A stretch of DNA of 6,063 bases from HGM04593 sp045533955. GTDB lineage: Bacteria; Bacteroidota; Bacteroidia; Bacteroidales; Bacteroidaceae. Where the stretch lies: positions 1 to 6,063 of the forward strand of contig JAZSIU010000016.1 of the NCBI GenBank assembly GCA_045533955.1, written 5' to 3'. A program made the translations under genes and the position numbers. The notes beneath the pieces are model-generated. The model saw only the letters and a list, made by a program, of their open reading frames with translations, searched no databases and was not told the DNA's origin. Shown in pieces: positions 1-5,899 of the stretch. The number at the start of each line of letters is the position of its first letter. Position 1 is the stretch's first letter.

Positions 1-81
1 GGCTTCTTTGAGACTCTTTTCGGCATCTATCCATTTTGGGAATTTGAAAATAGCTCGCTATTCCCTGCATCCCCAAAATGA
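1..81 (+). other. Possible 3' end of an upstream reading frame cut by the window edge
   Basis: Frame 1 is open from the left edge to TGA at 79-81 and ends ...WEFENSSLFPASPK. Only 26 residues are visible and no family is recognised. The palindrome at 32-80 lies within it, and the opposite strand has an open frame over the first 34 bases, so the region may instead be a repeat or the start of a leftward gene. Coding status is unresolved. Confidence 0.2.
32..80. repeat. Inverted repeat with nested hairpin
   Basis: CATTTTGGG (32-40) pairs perfectly with CCCAAAATG (72-80). Inside, AATAG (49-53) pairs with CTATT (58-62) across a CTCG loop, extendable by one G-C pair; GGG (38-40) could alternatively pair with CCC (63-65). 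No T-run follows on either side, so it is not a typical intrinsic terminator. It may be a regulatory palindrome or part of a dispersed repeat. Confidence 0.5.
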
Positions 82-251
82 ATATCTGCTCAAAAATAGT
101 CCTCAAATAATCTCGAAATAAAATTAAAACAGATTCTAAGAATAGTGTCGCGCCGGGCCGAAGGCACCAAAGCAGCATTTCTAATTATAAACATTTTCCC
201 TCGGTATTATAAAAAAACATAAATTTAACATAAAATATCAATTGTAATAAC
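82..251. other. AT-rich intergenic region upstream of the promoter box
   Basis: No gene is supported here. Most of it is A/T-rich, apart from a short GC-rich patch near 147-168 (CGCGCCGGGCCGAAGGC) that could form a small GCC/GGC hairpin. On the minus strand TATTTTTG (98-91) matches the -7 consensus TAnnTTTG, but no TTTG element is found at the right distance upstream of it, so a divergent promoter is only a weak possibility. Confidence 0.35.
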
Positions 252-259
252 TACTTTTG
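252..259 (+). promoter_or_regulatory. Bacteroidetes-type -7 promoter box (TACTTTTG)
   Basis: TACTTTTG matches the Bacteroides/Bacteroidetes -7 consensus TAnnTTTG exactly, in a very AT-rich stretch 75 bp before the start codon. The -33 TTTG element is not clear: only a TTTA (224-227) or TTAACA (225-230) lies at roughly the right distance. Transcription would be expected to begin near 264-268, giving a leader of about 66-70 nt that is A/C-rich and lacks a Shine-Dalgarno sequence. Confidence 0.55.
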
Positions 260-268
260 TAAAATACT

Positions 269-319
269 ATGGCACAAAGAAAAAGGGCCTGCCAACAAAC
301 ACAACCGAAGAACAAATAA
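269..319 (+). CDS. Possible 16-codon upstream ORF in the leader
   Basis: ATG 269 opens a frame reading MAQRKRACQQTQPKNK and stopping at TAA 317-319, 14 nt before the main ATG. It starts almost at the predicted transcript 5' end. The peptide is basic and Gln-rich and resembles nothing I recognise. It could be a translated leader peptide affecting the downstream gene or simply a chance ORF in an A/C-rich leader. Chance is the default. Confidence 0.15.
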   Translation: MAQRKRACQQTQPKNK

Positions 320-333
320 CAAATCAACATATT

Positions 334-399
334 ATGAGACTAAAATCATTTTCAATTTTCACATTGCTTGCCACACTATTCTGCGTGGCAGCAAATGCG
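334..399 (+). other. Signal peptide (residues 1-22)
   Basis: Residues 1-22 have a basic n-region (R2, K4), a hydrophobic stretch from F6 to A20 and a small-x-small A20-N21-A22 site, with cleavage expected before Q23. This fits Sec/SPI export, the first step needed for a type IX substrate. C17 follows Phe, which argues against lipoprotein processing. Confidence 0.9.
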
Positions 400-3300
400 C
401 AGCAATCCGACTACTATGTAGCGCACGGCGCCGATGTAAACATCGCCCACTCTATACACTACCCCAAGGCGGTTGGTATTGTCGGAACACAAAGTGAGCA
501 ACAGATTCTTGACGGAATTGCGTCGGCACCACGCTGTGCAGCCTATTTCGACAAAAGTACGACAATCTTCGATGTAAAATCGGGCGACGTTGTAACCCCG
601 CAGATTACCATCAACGGCGAGTGGATGCACGGCTACGTTTACGTCGATTGGGACAACAGCAAGCAATTCGACGTGAAGCTCGACGGCACAGGCCCTTACA
701 CCAAGCTCGAGGGTAACGAGCTTATGTGCTGGTCGCTCTATGGACACAACACCGACGGCGACAGCGGTTGGAACAGCGACGGCACGCAGCTCACAAGCGG
801 CAATGTGCTTGCTCCCGGCTCGTTCAAAGTACCCGAGGGACTTCCCGAGGGCTCGACCTATCGTATGCGTTACAAGGTCGAGTGGAACAGCATCGACCCC
901 GCCGGCAGCGGCGATAAATTCATCAGCGACGGCGGCTCCATCATCGACGTTACACTGAGAATTTCGGGTGCAGCCGAGGAGATTGAGCCCGAGGGTTACC
1001 CCATCGACGACTATACAGAGCCTCGCGTGGGCACAACCCCCGACCCCGCCGAGTGGAGCGCAATTGCCGCAGGCCTTAACGCATCGTGGGCCTCACGCGA
1101 CGTTCACTACTCACTGCACAAGGTGCCCACCCTTACACAAAAGGACGAGGCCGAGATTTTCGCTTGGAAGGGCGAGCGCGCCAACATTCAAGCCGTTCTT
1201 TACAGCAACAGCGACTGCGGCGTGCTGAGCGTTCGTATGAGCGAGTGGAAGAAGGACGGCGCGGCAACAGGCATCAACACAGCCTATGCGCGATTCGTAA
1301 ATTACGTAATAACAGACGATTATGTCGCTTGCGGCAACCACCCTATGACACTCCCCACGTGGCTTGTGGCCGACGTAATAGACCAAGATAAGCCCCACGC
1401 AGTACCCGCAATGGAGACACGTCCCGTATGGTGTACAATAGAGGTACCCCGCGAGGCCGAGGCCGGAGAGTACACCAGCGAGCTTCAGATAGTGAACGAG
1501 GCCGGCAACATAATAAAGAGCCTCACCCTGAAGATAAACGTCGACAGCCACTCTCTGCCCACCGTTGCCCAACAGAAATTCCACCTCGACTTTTGGCAGC
1601 AGCCCTACGCAGTGAGCCGTTATTACGGTGTCGAGCGTTGGAGCAAAGAGCACCTCGACGCACTGCGCCCCTACCTCGAGGCACTCGGACGCGCCGGACA
1701 GCGCACCGTAACCGCCATAATGTTCTACGAGCCGTGGGGCGAACAGACACACGAGCCCGACCGCTTCGACCCGATGATTCAGACAACAAAGAAGAGCGAC
1801 GGCTCTTGGGCCTACGACTACACGGTATTTGACAAATACGTCGAGCTGTGCGCCGAGTATGGCATCGACAAGCAGATTAACTGCTTCAGTATGGTTCCGT
1901 GGGATATGAGCTTCCGCTATTTCGACGAGGCAACAGACAGCTACAAATACATCAAGACAACCACAGGCACAGCACAGTACCGCGAGCTGTGGACAAACTT
2001 CCTAAAGGCCTTCAAGAGCCACCTTCAGCAGAAAGGCTGGTTCGAAAAAACCAATATTGCAATGGACGAGCGCGCCGAGAGTGATATGCTCAACGCCTAC
2101 TCAATTGCAAACTCAGTGGGCTTTAATATGGCACTCGCAGGCAACTACCACTCGTCGCTCAGCGACAAGCTGCAAGACTTCTGCGTGGCATTGGGACAAG
2201 ATAAACTCTTCACCGCCGCTCAGATGGCCGACCGCAAGGCAAAGAACCGCGTAACAACCTTCTACACAAGCTGTGCCGACAGCGAGCCCAACATCTACAC
2301 AAACTCCTATCCCGCCGAGGCAGCCTATCTGCCCATCTACGCAGCAGCCAACAACCTCAACGGTTATCTGCATTGGGCGTGGATAAATTGGGACGAGCAC
2401 CCGCTGACCGACAGCCGCTACCGCAAATTCGGCTCGGGCGACACATACTGCTACTACCCCGGCAACCGTTCGAGCGTCCGCTTCGAGCGTCTCATCGAGG
2501 GCATCCATCAATACGAGAAAGTACAGATTCTGCGCGAGGAGTATAAGAACGACAGCGAGAAGCTGGACGCGCTCAACGCCCTTCTTAACCGCTTCACAAG
2601 CAGCGCCGTAGCAGGCGAGCAGTGTGCCGATTGGGTGAACGACCTCGAAGCCTTCCTCAACGGACAAGAGGTAGAGATTCCCGTGGCAAAAGACGTAAAG
2701 ACAGGCTACTACAAGATAATCAGCAAGGCCACCTCACGCGCCGAGTATCTTTACAACAACGCCCTGCACAACAGCAACAGCCTTAAATTCACACTACAAT
2801 CGAACGAGGCAGTAAACACCAACAACGGCGTATGGTACGTAACCGTTAAAGACGGCAACAAATTGGGCGTAAAGAACGGCGACGGCAACCCAATGGTGGC
2901 AGGCACCAATTGGGGTAGCGCAGTGGCCGGCACATTCACCGAGCTCACCGTAGGTCAGACAGTTGACGTCGGCGAGTATCGTTACTACTTCTTCAGTGAG
3001 GCAATCAACTGCACCAACGGAGGCGCCAATTTCAAAGTGGGCGGTGCCGACTTTATAACAACGTGGAGCGATGGTGGCACAGCCGACGACAATATGTGGC
3101 GTTTCGAGCCCGTTGACGTCGAGGGCAAAAACATCTACAACGTATCAATAGAGGGCAACGAAAATGCCTACGTAACATATACACACGGCACAGTGAGCGA
3201 GACAGCCTTCGACGGCGGATTCTTCATCGTCGAAGGACAAATATCGAAAGAAGCCCTCAAAGCAGGCCTCATCGACAATATACTCAACAGCGCCGATATT

Positions 3301-5364
3301 ACCATCGAGGATGGCACAATAAAAGTAAGTAACATAAAAGGCGCCACAAAGCCCGAGAAGCAAGACCTCTACAACACCAGCAACGGCGACGGCGTCATCC
3401 CCCCCTATCGTATCCCCGGCATCACAACAGCAAGCAACGGCCGCCTCATCACGGCAGCCGCCCGCCTTGTATGCGGAACCGACCCCGGATACGGACAGGT
3501 TGATGTTGTCTGCCGCATAAGCGACGACCACGGCCGCACGTGGAGCCCTATGATTGACGTTGCAGTGGGCACAGGCCGTACCTCGGCAACAAAGAATTAC
3601 TTCGACACAGCCTTCGGCGACCCCGCAATTGTAGCCGACCGCACAACGGGCGAGGTACTTATTCTGGCCGTGGCAGGCTGCACCGTCTATGGTAACGGAA
3701 ACACCACCCGCAAGAACCCCAATCTTATAGCCCTCATACGCAGTAAGGACTTCGGCGAGACGTGGGAGGAGCCAATCGACATAACCGAGGACATATACAG
3801 CCTCTTCGACGCAGGTAACCCAATGCAGGCAGCCTTTGTAGGCGGCGGAAAAATATTCCAGAGCCGCATAGTAAAGAAAGACAAATACTACCGCATCTAC
3901 GCAGCACTATGCGCACGCCCCAACGGCAACCGCGTAGTATATTCCGATGACTTTGGCGCAACGTGGCACGCACTTGGCGGCGCATCGGCACTGCCTGCGA
4001 CAGGCGGCGACGAGCCCAAATGCGAGGAGCTGCCCGACGGCCGCGTAATACTCTCGAGCCGCGTCGGCGGTGGACGCATCTACAACATCTACACATACAG
4101 CAACACCCTCGAAGGCAAGGGAGCGTGGAGCAACGCCACAAAGAGCACATTCGAAGGCTCAGGCCTCACCCCCGGCGGAAACTCGACCAACGGCGAGATA
4201 CTCGTAGTGCCCGCAGTGCGTAACAGCGACGGCAAAGAGGTTTACGTTGCCCTGCAATCACTGCCCACAGGCGCCGGACGTACCAACGTAGGAATCTTCT
4301 ACAAAGAGCTGAGCGAAGCAGCTGACATCAGCAGCGTGGCCAATTTTGCAACCGGTTGGGACGGATTCTATCAGGTGAGCAACACCTCATCGGCATACAG
4401 TTCGATGGACCTTCAGGCCGACGACAGAATAGGCTTTATATACGAGGAGACGCTCACAGGCTTCGGCAAGCGCAATAACCCCGTATCGACCAGCTTCCCC
4501 ACAGGCGCCGGACAACACAATTTCGACGGATTCGACAACCTTTATGTTGCCTACGAGCTCGAGTACATAACAGGCGGTGCTTACAGCGTGAAGCGCGACA
4601 CCGACCGTCGTGCCTTTGTACAGAATTACTTTAACACAATTGCACAGGAGGCCGAAATTTCCGACGAGCAGAAAAGCCTCGTTGCCGAAGCAATAAACGC
4701 CCTGAGCGCACAGCCCACAGTTGAGGAGATTGACAACATCTACTACCTTCTTGCCGGCGGCGGAGCACCCGACAAATGGGACGGAAAAACCATCACCCTG
4801 ACCAACGTACAAAAGAGCGGAAAAGAGTACACCCTGTACATCGACGAGAATAACACCCTCGGCATCAGCACCTCGTCGGCCGACGAGATTGGCGCCGCAG
4901 CACAATTCCTATGCACAAAAGAGGCCGACGGAAAATACAGCCTCTACAACAAAGAGAAAAAGCTCTACATTATATGGCGCGCAGGAAAAAACTACGGCTA
5001 CAATAACAACAGCGGCACCCTCGCCGAGTACAATGCCACCTACTGCAATTGGAGCTTCAACGACGCAAGCGCCTCGATGCCCGGCACCCACTACATTGTG
5101 AGCAAGCGCAGCGACGGCACCACCGACGGCTCTATAATCATTATGGCAGCCGGCACATTCGACGCGTGGTCTAACTCGGTCGGCCTCAGCGACAATTACA
5201 GCAACCTCTTCCGCATCGATGTAAAGAGCCCTGACACCGCAATAGAGAATGTTAGCGACAGTCAGGAAGATTTAATTATTTACGACCTTTCGGGCCGCAG
5301 AATCAAACGAATGACCGCTCCCGGAATCTACATAGTAAACTCTAAAAAAGTGCTGATTAAGTGA
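334..5364 (+). CDS. Secreted bifunctional glycosidase: GH123 beta-N-acetylgalactosaminidase fused to GH33 sialidase, with T9SS-type tail
   Basis: Predicted exported enzyme that removes beta-linked GalNAc and alpha-linked sialic acid from host-type glycans. Domains by residue: signal peptide 1-22 (basic start, hydrophobic core, A-N-A before Q23); GEVED-like beta domain about 26-212; GH123 N-terminal sandwich about 225-405 and catalytic barrel about 410-775 with D578-E579; lectin-like domain about 788-928; short beta region 933-1003; GH33 sialidase about 1011-1412; helical spacer 1417-1475; second lectin-like domain about 1480-1630; sorting tail about 1634-1676. C17 is not in a lipobox (the residue before it is Phe), so it is not a lipoprotein. 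ATG 334 is the only in-frame ATG after the upstream stop at 226-228, and the signal peptide begins there. No Shine-Dalgarno is visible, as is usual in Bacteroidetes. The frame is intact and both catalytic modules look complete. Family calls come from motif recognition, not a search; the dual activity is inferred. Confidence 0.93.
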   Translation: MRLKSFSIFTLLATLFCVAANAQQSDYYVAHGADVNIAHSIHYPKAVGIVGTQSEQQILDGIASAPRCAAYFDKSTTIFDVKSGDVVTPQITINGEWMHGYVYVDWDNSKQFDVKLDGTGPYTKLEGNELMCWSLYGHNTDGDSGWNSDGTQLTSGNVLAPGSFKVPEGLPEGSTYRMRYKVEWNSIDPAGSGDKFISDGGSIIDVTLRISGAAEEIEPEGYPIDDYTEPRVGTTPDPAEWSAIAAGLNASWASRDVHYSLHKVPTLTQKDEAEIFAWKGERANIQAVLYSNSDCGVLSVRMSEWKKDGAATGINTAYARFVNYVITDDYVACGNHPMTLPTWLVADVIDQDKPHAVPAMETRPVWCTIEVPREAEAGEYTSELQIVNEAGNIIKSLTLKINVDSHSLPTVAQQKFHLDFWQQPYAVSRYYGVERWSKEHLDALRPYLEALGRAGQRTVTAIMFYEPWGEQTHEPDRFDPMIQTTKKSDGSWAYDYTVFDKYVELCAEYGIDKQINCFSMVPWDMSFRYFDEATDSYKYIKTTTGTAQYRELWTNFLKAFKSHLQQKGWFEKTNIAMDERAESDMLNAYSIANSVGFNMALAGNYHSSLSDKLQDFCVALGQDKLFTAAQMADRKAKNRVTTFYTSCADSEPNIYTNSYPAEAAYLPIYAAANNLNGYLHWAWINWDEHPLTDSRYRKFGSGDTYCYYPGNRSSVRFERLIEGIHQYEKVQILREEYKNDSEKLDALNALLNRFTSSAVAGEQCADWVNDLEAFLNGQEVEIPVAKDVKTGYYKIISKATSRAEYLYNNALHNSNSLKFTLQSNEAVNTNNGVWYVTVKDGNKLGVKNGDGNPMVAGTNWGSAVAGTFTELTVGQTVDVGEYRYYFFSEAINCTNGGANFKVGGADFITTWSDGGTADDNMWRFEPVDVEGKNIYNVSIEGNENAYVTYTHGTVSETAFDGGFFIVEGQISKEALKAGLIDNILNSADITIEDGTIKVSNIKGATKPEKQDLYNTSNGDGVIPPYRIPGITTASNGRLITAAARLVCGTDPGYGQVDVVCRISDDHGRTWSPMIDVAVGTGRTSATKNYFDTAFGDPAIVADRTTGEVLILAVAGCTVYGNGNTTRKNPNLIALIRSKDFGETWEEPIDITEDIYSLFDAGNPMQAAFVGGGKIFQSRIVKKDKYYRIYAALCARPNGNRVVYSDDFGATWHALGGASALPATGGDEPKCEELPDGRVILSSRVGGGRIYNIYTYSNTLEGKGAWSNATKSTFEGSGLTPGGNSTNGEILVVPAVRNSDGKEVYVALQSLPTGAGRTNVGIFYKELSEAADISSVANFATGWDGFYQVSNTSSAYSSMDLQADDRIGFIYEETLTGFGKRNNPVSTSFPTGAGQHNFDGFDNLYVAYELEYITGGAYSVKRDTDRRAFVQNYFNTIAQEAEISDEQKSLVAEAINALSAQPTVEEIDNIYYLLAGGGAPDKWDGKTITLTNVQKSGKEYTLYIDENNTLGISTSSADEIGAAAQFLCTKEADGKYSLYNKEKKLYIIWRAGKNYGYNNNSGTLAEYNATYCNWSFNDASASMPGTHYIVSKRSDGTTDGSIIIMAAGTFDAWSNSVGLSDNYSNLFRIDVKSPDTAIENVSDSQEDLIIYDLSGRRIKRMTAPGIYIVNSKKVLIK
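409..969 (+). other. GEVED-like N-terminal beta domain (residues 26-212)
   Basis: The segment has the layout of GEVED-type domains of Bacteroidetes surface proteins: a YVYVDWDNSKQFDV strand-turn (residues 101-114) resembling the usual IDWNxDGxF motif, then a VPEGLPEGSTYRMRY stretch (166-180) matching the conserved P..A..G.tRmR region. The terminal GEVEDY signature itself is not visible; the domain ends in a DVTLRISG strand. It is probably an accessory or adhesion module, not catalytic. Confidence 0.55.
1006..2658 (+). other. GH123 module (residues 225-775): beta-sandwich plus catalytic barrel
   Basis: Residues 225-405 form the beta-rich domain that precedes the barrel in GH123 enzymes; 410-775 match the GH123/DUF4091 catalytic domain. 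The pair D578-E579 (nt 2065-2070, in NIAMDERAES) sits where characterised GH123 enzymes carry their Asp-Glu dyad: Asp positions the substrate 2-acetamido group and Glu is the acid/base. Other family-like segments are HWAWINWDEHP (680-690), GDTYCYYPG (702-710) and the helix SVRFERLIEGIHQYE (714-728). Characterised members (NgaP, BvGH123, CpNga123) release terminal beta-GalNAc from glycosphingolipid-type glycans. Exact substrate here is inferred. Confidence 0.85.
2695..3117 (+). other. Beta-trefoil/lectin-like domain 1 (residues 788-928)
   Basis: This linker between the two catalytic modules starts with GYYKIISKA and continues with repeated short strand-turn units such as GVWYVTVKDGNKLGVKNGDG and a closing FITTWSDGG...WRFEPVDV. 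The pattern resembles ricin-type beta-trefoil carbohydrate-binding domains common in Bacteroidales enzymes. No clear QxW repeats are seen, so the fold is a guess. A similar domain lies after the sialidase. Confidence 0.45.
3364..4569 (+). other. GH33 exo-alpha-sialidase module (residues 1011-1412)
   Basis: The YRIP motif is at 1025-1028, with R1026 first of the arginine triad. Asp-boxes of form SxDxGxTW lie at 1063-1070, 1137-1144 and 1204-1211. D1050, 24 residues after R1026, fits the acid/base Asp. E1227 and R1243 in DEPKCEELPDGRVILSSR keep the 16-residue spacing of the Glu/second-Arg pair in bacterial sialidases. R1316 fits the third Arg, Y1355 (SAYSSMDL) the nucleophile and E1371 (FIYEE) the Glu supporting the first Arg. 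All expected residues are present, so it should be active. Linkage preference or a trans-sialidase mode cannot be told from sequence. Confidence 0.93.
4771..5223 (+). other. Beta-trefoil/lectin-like domain 2 (residues 1480-1630)
   Basis: The segment after the helical spacer shows repeated strand-turn units (YTLYIDENNTLGI, KYSLYNKEKKLYI) and ends with FDAWSNSVGLSDN...LFRIDV. That end resembles the end of the domain at residues 788-928, so the two may be diverged copies flanking the sialidase. A glycan-binding role is inferred; no specific lectin family is recognised with confidence. Confidence 0.45.
5233..5361 (+). other. Short type IX secretion (Por) sorting tail (residues 1634-1676)
   Basis: The C-terminus contains YDLSGRRI (1650-1657) followed by APGIYIVNSKKVLIK, the hallmark pattern of type A T9SS C-terminal sorting domains. 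At about 43 residues it is shorter than a full 70-80 residue domain and lacks the usual first VYPNP strand; this truncated form, often introduced by a TAIENV-like stretch, recurs in Bacteroidales. It suggests outer-membrane translocation and surface anchoring or release, if the host encodes a T9SS. Confidence 0.8.
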
Positions 5365-5373
5365 GAGGAGAGG

Positions 5374-5395
5374 CTGTTAAGCTTGCTTAAAACAG
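5374..5395 (+). repeat. Hairpin 1 after the stop codon
   Basis: CTGTT-AAGC pairs with GCTT-AACAG, with a two-base loop as drawn and an AA bulge at 5389-5390. It begins 9 nt after the stop codon. It is followed by mixed sequence, not a T-run, so it is not a classical terminator. Confidence 0.5.
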
Positions 5396-5412
5396 ACTAT
5401 CCCGAACGCAAA

Positions 5413-5435
5413 GCACTTGGGCGCAGCCAAAGTGC
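5413..5435 (+). repeat. Hairpin 2
   Basis: GCACTT (5413-5418) pairs with AAGTGC (5430-5435); one G.A mismatch is followed by GGC/GCC and a GCA loop. It overlaps the end of the first AACGCAAAGCAC copy. Confidence 0.55.
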
Positions 5436-5449
5436 CGCCTAAGTGAGAG

Positions 5450-5482
5450 CAATAATTGATAAGCCTGCTTAATCAAGAATTG
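5450..5482 (+). repeat. Hairpin 3
   Basis: TTGAT-AAGC (5456-5464) pairs with GCTT-ATCAA (5467-5476), with A5471 bulged; outer CAAT (5450-5453) pairs with ATTG (5479-5482). Its AAGC-CT-GCTT core matches the AAGC-TT-GCTT core of hairpin 1, while the outer stem differs but still pairs. Confidence 0.55.
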
Positions 5483-5499
5483 CCGAACCGACGCACGAA

Positions 5500-5534
5500 G
5501 CAAGAGCAGAAGATATTTATATCTTATGCCTTGC
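5500..5534 (+). repeat. Hairpin 4 (long, 15 paired bases)
   Basis: GCAAG (5500-5504) pairs with CTTGC (5530-5534), GCA (5506-5508) with TGC (5527-5529), and AAGATAT (5510-5516) with ATATCTT (5519-5525). Only one bulge and one mismatch interrupt it. Confidence 0.6.
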
Positions 5535-5546
5535 AAGAAGGAGGAA

Positions 5547-5564
5547 AAACGAATCTATTCGTTT
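5547..5564 (+). repeat. Hairpin 5
   Basis: AAACGAAT (5547-5554) and ATTCGTTT (5557-5564) are perfect reverse complements around CT; a TCTA tetraloop is the likely folded form. It lies directly before the second exact AACGCAAAGCAC copy. Confidence 0.55.
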
Positions 5565-5600
5565 AAACGCAAAGCACCGGCCAGATACCCACTCGGCCAT

Positions 5601-5648
5601 AAAAACACTCTCGGACACCGATGATTTTCGGTGTCCGAGAGTGTTTTT
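5601..5648 (+). terminator. Strong intrinsic terminator, 21-bp perfect stem
   Basis: Positions 5601-5621 and 5628-5648 are perfect reverse complements over 21 bp, with a TGATTT loop (5622-5627). The stem has a GC-rich centre (CTCGGACACCGA), begins with AAAAA and ends with TTTTT, so it can act in both directions. It lies 236 nt after the stop codon of the large gene and is the evident end of its transcript. Confidence 0.92.
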
Positions 5649-5767
5649 GTATCCACACAAAAAAATCGGCTAAAAAAGGGCTCAGTAGCAAGAAAAGTGT
5701 GGCTGAGATAATTCTATTTATCACCCTCTCGGAATACTTGTGCGGCTATTCTCTCTTTCACTTTATA
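5649..5767. other. Intergenic stretch, no gene seen
   Basis: No credible reading frame or RNA gene is visible. The only structures noted are weak: CCACAC (5653-5658) opposite GTGTGG (5697-5702), and short CTCAG/CTGAG complements between them. These could occur by chance. Confidence 0.4.
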
Positions 5768-5822
5768 CTTTAGGACTTACTTTTTTTTGGAAAAAAGTAA
5801 GCAAAAAAACCTGCACCTAAAG
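5768..5822. repeat. Nested inverted repeat with T-run/A-run stem
   Basis: CTTACTTTTTT (5776-5786) pairs with AAAAAAGTAAG (5791-5801) around TTGG, an 11-bp perfect stem. Outside it CTTTAGG (5768-5774) pairs with CCTAAAG (5816-5822). The GGAAAAAAGTAAGCAAAAAA type of sequence resembles dispersed intergenic repeats of Bacteroidales, from memory and not verified. Confidence 0.65.
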
Positions 5823-5835
5823 AAATTGTCGCGGG

Positions 5836-5881
5836 GCCTCCTTTGCTCGTGAGGCAACGATGCGCTCACTCGGTCGGAGGC
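5836..5881. repeat. Competing short inverted repeats
   Basis: GCCTC (5836-5840) can pair with GAGGC (5851-5855), or the longer GCCTCC (5836-5841) with GGAGGC (5876-5881). Both cannot form together. Whether this region is transcribed is unknown. Confidence 0.35.
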
Positions 5882-5899
5882 TTGCTTGTCATTTCGGTT

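Larger units (their letters stand above)
5358..5449 (+). repeat. 10-bp direct repeat TAAGTGAGAG overlapping the stop codon
   Basis: TAAGTGAGAG occurs at 5358-5367, spanning the last codon and TGA stop of the large gene, and again at 5440-5449, an 82-bp period. Each copy is followed by a hairpin with an AAGC-(TT/CT)-GCTT core, which suggests a diverged tandem duplication of the gene's 3' flank. Confidence 0.6.
5405..5577 (+). repeat. 12-bp direct repeat AACGCAAAGCAC (two exact copies, one diverged)
   Basis: Exact copies lie at 5405-5416 and 5566-5577; a diverged version, GACGCACGAAGCA, lies at 5490-5502. The copies fall between the hairpins of the 3' region, giving a pattern of palindrome, conserved spacer, palindrome. 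The family is not one I can name. Confidence 0.6.

Noticed and set aside
32..80. Intrinsic terminator for an upstream gene
   Set aside because: Neither side of the palindrome is followed by a T-run on its strand, so it does not meet the usual requirement.
334..399. Lipoprotein signal (C17 in the leader)
   Set aside because: The residue before C17 is Phe, not Gly/Ala/Ser, and an A-N-A cleavage site follows at 20-22, so a standard signal peptide is preferred.
1111..1752. 213-codon open frame on the minus strand inside the large gene
   Set aside because: It lies wholly within strongly supported GH123 coding sequence. Its Val/Gly/Cys-rich composition is what the GC-biased codons give on the antisense strand, and no motif or promoter is seen.
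2113..2667. 184-codon minus-strand open frame
   Set aside because: It is antisense to the GH123 barrel end and its helix, is Val/Cys/Ala-rich and has no recognisable domain. It is a codon-bias shadow.
4387..4905. 172-codon minus-strand open frame over the sialidase end and spacer
   Set aside because: It is antisense to the Y1355 nucleophile region, which is clearly coding on the plus strand, and has no protein-family signal.
334..5364. Assembly or frameshift artefact joining two separate genes
   Set aside because: One uninterrupted frame runs through both modules, and codon preference (GCC, GAG, GGC) stays the same across the junction at residues 775-1011. There is one signal peptide at the N-terminus and one sorting tail at the C-terminus.
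5365..5600. CRISPR array or integron attC cluster in the hairpin-rich 3' region
   Set aside because: Spacing and repeat lengths are irregular, repeats are only 10-12 bp and there are no uniform spacers. No attC core sites, integrase or cas genes are seen.
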